Of a stretch of 8,431 nucleotides of DNA, positions 1-5,486 are shown in pieces. The stretch spans positions 1-8,431 of the forward strand of contig MHZD01000187.1 of the NCBI GenBank assembly GCA_001828645.1. The letters run 5' to 3'. Positions within the stretch are counted from its first letter, which is position 1; the number at the start of each line of letters is the position of its first letter. Below the pieces are notes generated by a model. It saw only the letters and a list, made by a program, of their open reading frames with translations, was not told the DNA's origin and made no database searches. This DNA comes from Planctomycetes bacterium RIFOXYC2_FULL_41_27 (GTDB taxonomy: Bacteria; Planctomycetota; Brocadiia; Brocadiales; Brocadiaceae). A program made the translations under genes and the position numbers.

Positions 1-88
1 CCTTAATCTGGACTGCCCCCTTTTGGTAATTTGCCGAGAGATAAATCATTGCACGGAGGGCATAGTCGCTTTTTTTGGATAGTTTCAT
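1..88 (-). CDS. Rrf2-family transcriptional regulator, N-terminal fragment (runs off left edge)
   Basis: An ATG at 88-86 opens a frame that stays open to the window edge, giving 29 residues that begin MKLSKKSDYALRAMIYLSA. This is the characteristic start of Rrf2-family winged-helix regulators (IscR, NsrR, CymR, RsrR relatives), in which a conserved M-(K/R)-(L/I)-S-x-(K/R)-x-x-Y-A-(L/V)-R-A-(L/M) helix precedes the DNA-recognition helices. The fragment ends before the recognition helix and before the cysteines that would carry an Fe-S cluster in IscR/NsrR-type members, so neither cofactor nor target can be judged. No clear Shine-Dalgarno precedes the ATG. It lies 82 bases downstream of pckA in the same direction, and a strong dyad (122-162) lies just upstream of it, which could be its own operator. 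The family assignment rests only on the N-terminus. Confidence 0.75.
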   Translation of the reverse strand, partial: MKLSKKSDYALRAMIYLSANYQKGAVQIK

Positions 89-121
89 AACTATTATTCA
101 TTAAAAACAAAATATATATAG

Positions 122-162
122 TTAGTAGACATTTTAATAAAAATTTAAAAAATGTCAACTAA
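122..162. promoter_or_regulatory. Near-perfect dyad between pckA and the Rrf2-type gene; candidate operator
   Basis: The left arm TTAGTAGACATTTT (122-135) and the right arm AAAATGTCAACTAA (149-162) are reverse complements at 13 of 14 positions, separated by 13 AT-only bases. The dyad begins 8 bases beyond the pckA stop codon and ends 33 bases before the Rrf2-type start. On the minus strand one arm contains TTGACA (158-153), a consensus -35 hexamer, but no good -10 lies 16-18 bases after it; a TATATA run near 113-118 is the other -10 candidate. Autoregulation through a dyad in the promoter is common for Rrf2 proteins, so an operator is the favoured reading. A weak pckA terminator is the alternative, but the stem is AT-rich and is not followed by a clean T run. 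Confidence 0.4.
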
Positions 163-170
163 TTTTAATT

Positions 171-1826
171 TTACATTGTTTTTGCTGCGTTGATGGTGGC
201 TTTATCCAATGTATTGAATTTTTCTATATATTCAACACGTTCACAGCGTAGCTCAGATACCTGTTTTATGATATCGTCTACATCATAGAATTTTTCTACA
301 TCATATTTGGATAAATCCATACCTTGCACAGATGTGGGTACTTCAAGATTCCAGTATTTATCTTTGCCCCATGTGTTAGTGCCGCGCACAATACCGCGGA
401 TAATAGACGACATCTCCAGGATCTCTACTCGTTGTACCTTGCGCTTCATTACCTTTGTACCGTTAGGTTGCTTTTCAATGATCTCTCCCAATCCTCCGGT
501 ATTTAATTGATAGCAATGAACCTTACCCTCGTTTCGCTTGACAAAATCATAGAACCAGTTTCCTTCGTACGATTTGTCACCTATAATAAAAGGATTGGTG
601 CCGACCTCCCGAATAGATTCTCCAGCGCGTTTCGGATCGCCAGCGGATGTTTCTATAGATTCGCCTATCATAAAGACAGCAGCAGCCTGTTCAGGTGTAA
701 GTTTGGCGGCAAGCGGAACAACTGTGTGACGGCGGGTAATAAATGCAATGATCAGTCCATCCATATCATTGATAGGCGGTAAATTGATGGTGTTTGAAAT
801 ATACGGGCTGAGGTCCTCGCGCATCATAATTCCACGTCCATTGCTGGTAAGAGTATCGTCTTCGAAATAGAGATTCCCTTCGTAATCGATCATAACGTTT
901 TCGAAAATAGCATCGCGGGATATTGCTGCTTTGTATATTATCGGTTGTGTGACTTGGTCGAGGCCTTCGGTTTTCAGATAGAATCCACGCTCAGATCCGT
1001 AAGCAGAACCGTCTTTCTTAAGGAAGACCACGTCATCTTGCAGTATCTCAATTCCTTCGTCCTCCTCGTTTAAGTCATGTGTATGACAGGTATGTGTTGT
1101 TTTGCCAGTGCCACTCATTCCGAAAATAAGCATGCCATATTTTCTGATACGACCATCGCTCCCTTTTGCCTTTAAAATCTTTGAACCCGCATGGAGACCT
1201 AGCATTCCCTGCTGTTTGGCATTCCACATGGCCATTCTTAAGAATCCCTTCTTGGATTCGCCATAATAGTCACTTCCCAGTACAATAGTAGTACTAATCT
1301 CCGGGAAGACCAGTATTTGCCGCTCAGTTTCCTGCCATTCGGGAATATAAACAATATACTGTTTGGGTTCCCCGTCAGCTCTAACAGGGAAGAGCGTCGC
1401 CCATGTCATATAGGCAAGCCGAATCATCTCGGGTCTCTGTATGGAGACAAAGAAGTTGCAATTCGGTGAAAATTCGTCATTATTTCCCATCATTCGATTG
1501 ATTCTCACAAAAGGCGCTCGTTTGATATACTCCTCAACCGAAGCCAGGGTATTAGGAAGATTGTTCATAATCTCGGTTTGTTGAGGGTTCAGCGTCTTGA
1601 GACGAACTGCATCACTTCCTACATACACAGTTACCTTCGCACTGCGGTTCTTGACGGTGGAATGAACGGCTACGTTCCCGAATTTTGTAAACGCGGCAAA
1701 CCTCTCAGCGCTGCGTCGCAATGTCCAGTCCGTAGAATTTATGACATTTGGAGCGCCGCTAAAGTATTTTACGATTCGATTTACTACTTCAAATTCTTTC
1801 ATGTGCAATGATGTTGTTGATGACAT
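171..1826 (-). CDS. pckA: Phosphoenolpyruvate carboxykinase (ATP-type), divergent
   Basis: The 551-residue product matches the ATP-dependent PEP carboxykinase family (E. coli enzyme 540 residues), which interconverts oxaloacetate + ATP and PEP + CO2 + ADP in the cytoplasm at the entry to gluconeogenesis. Visible landmarks in order: RSAK (61-64), matching the substrate-binding RSPK; YYGESKKG (187-194), matching the metal-ligand lysine motif; LHAGS (211-215), matching the metal-ligand histidine segment MHCSA; P-loop GMSGTGKTT (236-244); kinase-2 acidic pair QDD (263-265); GSERGFYLKTEGLD (277-290), matching the family's EGGCYAKT region; RDAIFENV (304-311); and DDTLTSNGR (323-331), with the arginine that contacts phosphate. 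The C-terminal third (LTPEQ, LNTGG) still aligns but is loose. The P-loop and kinase-2 flanks differ from enterobacterial enzymes, so this is a distant subfamily; the active-site residues look intact. The ATG at 1826 is preceded by a good ribosome binding site. Direction of flux in the cell cannot be read from sequence. Confidence 0.9.
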   Translation of the reverse strand: MSSTTSLHMKEFEVVNRIVKYFSGAPNVINSTDWTLRRSAERFAAFTKFGNVAVHSTVKNRSAKVTVYVGSDAVRLKTLNPQQTEIMNNLPNTLASVEEYIKRAPFVRINRMMGNNDEFSPNCNFFVSIQRPEMIRLAYMTWATLFPVRADGEPKQYIVYIPEWQETERQILVFPEISTTIVLGSDYYGESKKGFLRMAMWNAKQQGMLGLHAGSKILKAKGSDGRIRKYGMLIFGMSGTGKTTHTCHTHDLNEEDEGIEILQDDVVFLKKDGSAYGSERGFYLKTEGLDQVTQPIIYKAAISRDAIFENVMIDYEGNLYFEDDTLTSNGRGIMMREDLSPYISNTINLPPINDMDGLIIAFITRRHTVVPLAAKLTPEQAAAVFMIGESIETSAGDPKRAGESIREVGTNPFIIGDKSYEGNWFYDFVKRNEGKVHCYQLNTGGLGEIIEKQPNGTKVMKRKVQRVEILEMSSIIRGIVRGTNTWGKDKYWNLEVPTSVQGMDLSKYDVEKFYDVDDIIKQVSELRCERVEYIEKFNTLDKATINAAKTM

Positions 1827-1832
1827 GAAGAA

Positions 1833-1840
1833 TCCCCTTC
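1833..1840 (-). promoter_or_regulatory. Ribosome binding site of pckA
   Basis: On the minus strand GAAGGGGA lies 6 bases upstream of the pckA ATG at 1826. It is one of the clearer Shine-Dalgarno-like sequences in the window and supports that start. Confidence 0.6.
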
Positions 1841-1844
1841 ACTG

Positions 1845-1924
1845 ATTATAATGTGTGCTTATAGAGTATCCTCAAACGAAAACTAAAATTACCACATTAT
1901 AGTAAATAAAATAAATTATGCAAA
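1845..1924 (-). promoter_or_regulatory. Candidate pckA promoter region with two TATAAT boxes and an inverted repeat
   Basis: On the minus strand two perfect TATAAT hexamers precede pckA. The distal one (1901-1896) has TTTGCA (1924-1919, 4 of 6 to TTGACA) at a 17-base spacing, which would give a leader of about 60 bases. The proximal one (1850-1845) has TTGAGG (1875-1870) at 19 bases, and its start point would fall inside the ribosome binding site, so the distal promoter is favoured. The two boxes sit inside an inverted repeat: ATTATAATGTG (1845-1855) and CACATTATAGT (1893-1903) match at 10 of 11 positions with 37 bases between, a layout that could bind a dimeric regulator. The rest of the spacer (1925-2082) shows nothing convincing apart from AT-rich DNA and a weak 6-bp hairpin at 2015-2039. 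Confidence 0.4.
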
Positions 1925-2082
1925 TGAAATTTATTCTTAAAGTGTTCCTTAATTTATGAAGGTTTCAGGAGGGCAGTTTGATTGGACAATCTCAGCCCAA
2001 AAATTTCGTAATTATACTGAATTATCAGAAAAATCAGTAAAAATATTTGATATGAAACAGGTTAGATTGGAATCATGCTGTA

Positions 2083-3783
2083 TTACTGATCTATTGTTAA
2101 TAATGGTAAATTTGCATATACCCTACAAATAGAGTCGGCGAGTTTATCGGGGTCGTGCCGGAGCAGGTCCTGCTTTTCCCAGAGGACGCGCTTTTGGTTT
2201 AAGTCTTCAACTAGATCGGCCTTTTTGACGTTTACTTTCGGATTATAGACGCCTTCGTCCATCAAAACAACCTCGGCGCCTTCCTTTTGGTATTTGTCGA
2301 GGATATCCTTGCGAGGGATGTTGTTATTCACAATAACGTAATCCAATACACCATCTCCAAGATATTTTGTAACAGCTTTTATATGGTCGGAAACTTTGTA
2401 ATGGTCAGTTTGACCTGGTTGGGTGACAATGTTGCAGACGTATATCTTGGTTGCCTTGCTGTTTCGAATGGCATTCCGAATCCCCGAAACTAATAGATTT
2501 GTTATAAGGCTTGTATAAAGACTTCCAGGTCCTATAACGATAATGTCAGCTTTTAAAATTTCTTCTACAGCCTCCGGGAATGGTGGCACATCATTGGATT
2601 TCAGGAAGACATTTTTTATTGGTGACTTTCCAACGGTACGCACGTTAAATTCTTCTTCTACATAAGTATTATCTTCCAGTTCTGCACAAATATGAGTATT
2701 GGCAAGGGTGGAAGGCAGTACCTTTCCCCGAATATGTAATATCTTGCTGGCCTTTTTAATGGCCTGTTCGAAACTGCCCGTAATATCAGTCAAAGCAGCC
2801 ATCAGTAAATTTCCGAGGCTCATGCCGTCCAGTGAACCTTTGTTGAATCTGTATTGAAACAATTGGTACAGTTCCTGTTCCTGTTCTTCCGTTTCAGAAA
2901 GCGCTACAAGGCAGTTTCTTGCATCTCCTGGTGGTAGTATTCCAAACTCTTCTCTCAGCACACCAGAACTCCGGCCGGAATCAGTAACCGTTACCACCGC
3001 AGTAAGATGTTTACTGTAAGTTTTCGAGCCTTCCAGCATGATGGGAAGTCCAGTGCCGCCTCCAATGGCAAGTATTTTAAGCCTGTCGGGCGTTTTCCCC
3101 ATATTATGAAGCTGAAGAATCGTGGTGATTTGGAATATACGCTTGATCTTATAATCTGGTTTGTCACAGTCATTCACCGCAGGTTCATTCTTAAACCTTC
3201 CATGCAACATTTGGATGGTGGTCATACCCAGTGATTTTGCAATCCGGAGTTCTTCCCGCACCCTATCGCCCACCATGACGGCTTCTCCGAAGTTAATATC
3301 ATGTCTTCCAACAAGGTCGCGCATACAATCCTCCAAGGGAAGACCTATTTCCTGATCGCTGATTACAATTTCATCAAAGTACGGTTTTAAGCCGAGGATG
3401 TTTATCTTTTTTTCCTGCCGTTCGTGAACACCTACCGTAAGCAGAAAAAGTTTGCAGCCCTTTTCCTTTAATTCTTTGAGCGTTGAAATGACGTAAGGAA
3501 ATGGTTTTATCTCAGAGACTTCACTGCTATTGTATGCCTTGTACGCAATGGTTACCAATGTAGTATCCGCATTGTACTTGCTCACGATTTCATTAAATAT
3601 GAGGTGATACGGTCCATACTTTTCAGTGAGTTCCTTTTGCAACTGATAGACCGCTTCTTCTGAGCACGGCAGTCCCGCCTCAACCAGCGCCTTAGCTGCA
3701 CGCCTCCTGGATGCATCGATAAGTGAACCTGTACAGTCGTACAATGTGTCATCCAAATCAAAGATAACAGCTTTTATTTTCAT
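2083..3783 (-). CDS. yvcK: Fusion of a HAD-like phosphatase domain and a YvcK/CofD-like (gluconeogenesis factor) domain
   Basis: One uninterrupted 566-residue frame holds two domains. Residues 1-225 are HAD-superfamily: motif I DLDDT (9-13), motif II threonine in LLTVG (T116), and motif IV VGDRVREE (171-178). The lysine-proline usually seen for motif III appears as LP (148-149), and the second motif IV acid is Glu instead of Asp, so catalysis is uncertain. Residues 235-560 are YvcK family: nucleotide-binding ILAIGGGTGLP (237-247), VTVTDSGRSSG (264-274), LPPGDARNCLVAL (283-295), SLGNLL (322-327), GPGSLYTS (418-425) and VCNIVTQPG (449-457). Known YvcK proteins bind UDP-GlcNAc and are needed for growth on gluconeogenic carbon and for normal cell-wall synthesis; they are usually about 320-450 residues without a HAD part. 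An internal ATG (residue 228, base 3102) has no Shine-Dalgarno, whereas the 3783 start does, so one fused product is likely. The gene follows nfi by 13 bases, with pckA next downstream. Confidence 0.88.
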   Translation of the reverse strand: MKIKAVIFDLDDTLYDCTGSLIDASRRRAAKALVEAGLPCSEEAVYQLQKELTEKYGPYHLIFNEIVSKYNADTTLVTIAYKAYNSSEVSEIKPFPYVISTLKELKEKGCKLFLLTVGVHERQEKKINILGLKPYFDEIVISDQEIGLPLEDCMRDLVGRHDINFGEAVMVGDRVREELRIAKSLGMTTIQMLHGRFKNEPAVNDCDKPDYKIKRIFQITTILQLHNMGKTPDRLKILAIGGGTGLPIMLEGSKTYSKHLTAVVTVTDSGRSSGVLREEFGILPPGDARNCLVALSETEEQEQELYQLFQYRFNKGSLDGMSLGNLLMAALTDITGSFEQAIKKASKILHIRGKVLPSTLANTHICAELEDNTYVEEEFNVRTVGKSPIKNVFLKSNDVPPFPEAVEEILKADIIVIGPGSLYTSLITNLLVSGIRNAIRNSKATKIYVCNIVTQPGQTDHYKVSDHIKAVTKYLGDGVLDYVIVNNNIPRKDILDKYQKEGAEVVLMDEGVYNPKVNVKKADLVEDLNQKRVLWEKQDLLRHDPDKLADSICRVYANLPLLTIDQ

Positions 3784-3793
3784 AAGTAAAATA

Positions 3794-3799
3794 TCCTCA
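3794..3799 (-). promoter_or_regulatory. Ribosome binding site of the HAD-YvcK gene, overlapping the nfi stop codon
   Basis: On the minus strand TGAGGA lies 10 bases before the ATG at 3783, and its TGA is the stop codon of nfi. This fixes the start of the fusion protein at the HAD domain and suggests translational coupling with nfi. Confidence 0.6.
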
Positions 3800-4486
3800 C
3801 ATTAGCAAATGTGTCATTCTTCTCAATTTATTTACCAGTAAATGCGCCTGTCGTGTTGGTTCGGGGATACGGTATCCGCAACATGTTTTCAAGGCAATAC
3901 GTATTGCAAAGGTTAAGTTTGTTTTGTGACCCGGAGATACAAAGACAGGCCTTGTATTTCTTTTTGTTCTCAGAACAGCCCCAACGGCTTTATTTTCATA
4001 GATAAGTTTCGAGTATGCTCCTGCGGTATTTTCCACACTGCTGTATTCACCTACCAGCCGGCTTTTTGCACACCCAATAGATGGTTTATCGAGGATAAGT
4101 CCCATATGCGATGCCAGGCCAAAACGGCGGGGATGGGCAATTCCCTGTCCGTCAAAAAGGACAATATCCGGATTGTTTTTCAGTTTGCGAAATGCCCTGA
4201 GCAGGATTGGCGCCTCACGGAAGGAGAGGAGTCCAGGAATATAAGGGAATCTCGCCTTGCCCGCAACCGTTGCCTCCTCAATCATTTCTAAATGTTTGTT
4301 TAGCTTAAATACAACCACACCTGCATAAAAACGGTCGCTGTGTTTGTCGTAAGAAACATCAGCGCCTGCTATAGTCTGAATTTTCCCTGTATATTTTTCG
4401 AAGGTTAATAAGTCTCTTAACGTTTCCTGTATCTGAACCGCCTTTTTATAATTTACACGCCATGAATGTAATTGCTTAATTTCCAT
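3797..4486 (-). CDS. nfi: Endonuclease V (deoxyinosine 3' endonuclease)
   Basis: The 229-residue product is a full-length endonuclease V, the repair enzyme that nicks DNA one base 3' of deaminated purines such as hypoxanthine. Family landmarks: IAGADVSYD (39-47) with metal-binding D43, FPYIPGLLSFRE (80-91) with the strand-separating PYIP wedge and E91, FDGQGIAHPRR (111-121) with D112 and H118, GCAKSRL (138-144) with K141, and SPGHK (184-188) before the C-terminal YRIPEPTR (205-212). All catalytic positions are present. The frame can also start at a GTG at 4501 (five extra residues), but the ATG at 4486 places the first aspartate at position 43, as in the Thermotoga enzyme, and family members typically begin close to MEIKxLHxW. 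Neither start has a strong ribosome binding site. It overlaps the ribosome binding site of the downstream HAD-YvcK gene. It is separated from scpB by a long repeat-bearing spacer, so it probably has its own promoter, though I cannot place one. Confidence 0.93.
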   Translation of the reverse strand: MEIKQLHSWRVNYKKAVQIQETLRDLLTFEKYTGKIQTIAGADVSYDKHSDRFYAGVVVFKLNKHLEMIEEATVAGKARFPYIPGLLSFREAPILLRAFRKLKNNPDIVLFDGQGIAHPRRFGLASHMGLILDKPSIGCAKSRLVGEYSSVENTAGAYSKLIYENKAVGAVLRTKRNTRPVFVSPGHKTNLTFAIRIALKTCCGYRIPEPTRQAHLLVNKLRRMTHLLM

Positions 4487-4560
4487 CTGAGAACACCACA
4501 CCCTGACGAGCAGGAAAACAGAAGTCTGGGTTAGTCATTATTCAAGTTATTCCGTTTAAG

Positions 4561-4580
4561 TCCCCCTTAACAAAGGGGGA
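4561..4580. repeat. C5/G5 palindromic repeat, intact copy
   Basis: TCCCCCTT (4561-4568) and AAGGGGGA (4573-4580) form a perfect 8-bp stem around the loop AACA. A further GGGGG run follows at 4585-4589. On the plus strand a T run appears at about 4595-4600, but the minus-strand side, the one that would matter for scpB, lacks one, so it is not a convincing terminator. Similar CCCCCTT-AAGGGGG units recur as dispersed repeats in many bacterial genomes. Confidence 0.6.
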
Positions 4581-4647
4581 TTCAGGGGGTTATGTTTTTT
4601 CTGGGTTATCCCCGTTTTCACGAGGACAAGTTTACAACCCACTAGCA

Positions 4648-4666
4648 CCCTTTTCTAAGGGGGATT
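4648..4666. repeat. C5/G5 palindromic repeat, decayed copy
   Basis: The decamer AAGGGGGATT at 4657-4666 repeats that at 4573-4582 exactly. The opposite arm is only CCCTT (4648-4652), leaving a 5-bp stem around TTCT. It reads as a partial copy of the neighbouring palindrome in the same orientation. Confidence 0.5.
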
Positions 4667-4674
4667 TCTTCGCT

Positions 4675-4698
4675 GGTTCAATCGTCCTCGATTGAACC
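4675..4698. repeat. GGTTCAATC hairpin, copy 1
   Basis: GGTTCAATCG (4675-4684) and CGATTGAACC (4689-4698) form a perfect 10-bp stem with the loop TCCT. It shares the stem core GGTTCAATC with the hairpin at 4761-4785. No T run follows on either strand, so it looks like a REP-type palindrome and not a terminator. Confidence 0.6.
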
Positions 4699-4760
4699 TA
4701 AACATTGGGCTTTTCCATGGCTGATATTCATTTAAAGGCCATAGCCCGGTTCAAAATATT

Positions 4761-4785
4761 TGGTTCAATCTGCAAGATTGAACCA
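4761..4785. repeat. GGTTCAATC hairpin, copy 2
   Basis: TGGTTCAATCT (4761-4771) and AGATTGAACCA (4775-4785) form a perfect 11-bp stem with the 3-base loop GCA. Flanking bases (CTGGTTCAATC on one side, GAACC then AA within two bases on the other) suggest this copy is inverted relative to copy 1. Loop and inner stem bases differ between copies while pairing is kept in both. Confidence 0.6.
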
Positions 4786-4833
4786 GCCACGACACAACCT
4801 GAGACCCGCATAAATAAAATGAAAATTCCTATA

Positions 4834-4919
4834 CGATCAAGTTACTTGAGTTTCATGGGTTTATCGAGTTAAACCTGCTAACTCAAGAAACCTTACCGAC
4901 TCAATAAACCCAAGTAACT
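4834..4919. repeat. 18-base repeat present in both orientations, forming a large imperfect inverted repeat
   Basis: On the plus strand ACTCAAGAAACCTTACCG (4881-4898) is followed directly by ACTCAATAAACCCAAGTA (4899-4916); their first 12 bases match at 11 positions. On the minus strand ACTCGATAAACCCATGAA (4869-4852) is followed by a related unit (4851-4834). The outer arms AGTTACTTG (4840-4848) and CAAGTAACT (4911-4919) pair perfectly, and GGGTTTATCGAGT (4857-4869) pairs with 4899-4911 at 12 of 13 positions. The block starts 11 bases beyond the scpB stop codon and could fold in its 3' untranslated RNA. Confidence 0.55.
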
Positions 4920-4930
4920 AAACGAAGTTG

Positions 4931-5458
4931 TTATGGGGCTTCTAACTCTTCAATCTTTGGTAAGTCTTTAATATCTTTTAATCCGAAATATTCAAGAAAC
5001 CTTTTTGTAGTACCGTAAAGTAAAGGATGTCCCAAGGATTCGTCCCTCCCTACAACCTTAACAAGGTCTTTTTCCATGAGCAACCGAATGATTTGACCTG
5101 ACTGCACTCCGCGTATGGATTCTACATCTGCCCGCAAGATAGGCTGTTTGTAAGCAATCATTGCAAGGGTCTCAAGGGCTGCCTGTGAGAGTTTTGTCTC
5201 TCCAGATTTTTTCCTTAATTTTACGATCCATTCGTAATATTCTGGTTTTGTAAATAACTGGTAGCCGCCTGCAATTTCTTCAATTTGAAACGCTCTTCCC
5301 TGTGTTTCGTAATCATTTTTGAGCTGTGTGATAGCCTCAAGAACCTGGGCGCTATCTATATCTCCAATAATATCTAGCAGCTTGCGGAGTGTAATTGGTT
5401 CTTCGGCGGCAAATATTAATGATTCAATGATTGGTTTAACTTTGTCAATTTTTTCCAT
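4931..5458 (-). CDS. scpB: Segregation and condensation protein B
   Basis: The 175-residue product is a typical ScpB, the dimeric winged-helix subunit that binds the kleisin ScpA and, with SMC, condenses and helps separate the chromosome in the cytoplasm. The N-terminal IESLIFAAEEPIT (11-23) and the segment LSQAALETLAMIAYKQP (90-106), followed by IRGVQS (115-120) and GRDESLGHPLLYGTT (137-151), are signature ScpB features; the two winged helices span about 5-80 and 85-160. The short C-terminal tail is acidic. The ATG at 5458 is the only sensible start, with a weak ribosome binding site. It follows rnfG by only 28 bases, so it is probably transcribed from the rnf promoter. scpA, its usual neighbour, is on neither side here, and smc is not in the window. 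Confidence 0.93.
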   Translation of the reverse strand: MEKIDKVKPIIESLIFAAEEPITLRKLLDIIGDIDSAQVLEAITQLKNDYETQGRAFQIEEIAGGYQLFTKPEYYEWIVKLRKKSGETKLSQAALETLAMIAYKQPILRADVESIRGVQSGQIIRLLMEKDLVKVVGRDESLGHPLLYGTTKRFLEYFGLKDIKDLPKIEELEAP

Positions 5459-5486
5459 GTGTCAAAACACCGTTGGTTTATACAAA

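Larger units (their letters stand above)
4487..4930. other. Repeat-rich intergenic region between scpB and nfi
   Basis: No open frame here resembles a protein. The stretch instead carries several small palindromes and repeats, annotated separately: a C5/G5 hairpin and a decayed second copy, two hairpins with the same GGTTCAATC stem, and an 18-base repeat present in both orientations. The 40-50 bases nearest scpB and nfi hold no clear terminator or promoter. The mixture looks like a landing site for dispersed repeats, not a single element. Confidence 0.6.

Noticed and set aside
1956..2132. Plus-strand open frame of 58 codons between pckA and the HAD-YvcK gene
   Set aside because: No ribosome binding site, no recognisable family, and its last third overlaps the 3' end of the HAD-YvcK gene antisense. 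Its AT-rich composition gives no sign of coding selection.
3100..3102. Internal ATG that could make a stand-alone YvcK protein
   Set aside because: The bases upstream carry no Shine-Dalgarno-like sequence, while the ATG at 3783 has a good one, so a separate YvcK product is not supported.
3926..4291. Plus-strand open frame of 121 codons opposite nfi
   Set aside because: It is antisense to a clear endonuclease V gene with all its catalytic motifs and has no recognisable protein features of its own.
4487..4501. GTG start giving five extra residues on endonuclease V
   Set aside because: No better ribosome binding site than the ATG at 4486; the ATG version fits family numbering of the first catalytic aspartate. 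It is not fully excluded.
4561..4600. C5/G5 hairpin as a rho-independent terminator of scpB
   Set aside because: In the minus-strand direction the stem is followed by CTTAAACGG and not by a T run; the T run lies on the opposite side.
4487..4930. CRISPR array in the repeat-rich spacer
   Set aside because: Repeats are short, of different families, partly inverted and not separated by unique spacers of constant length, and no cas gene is present.
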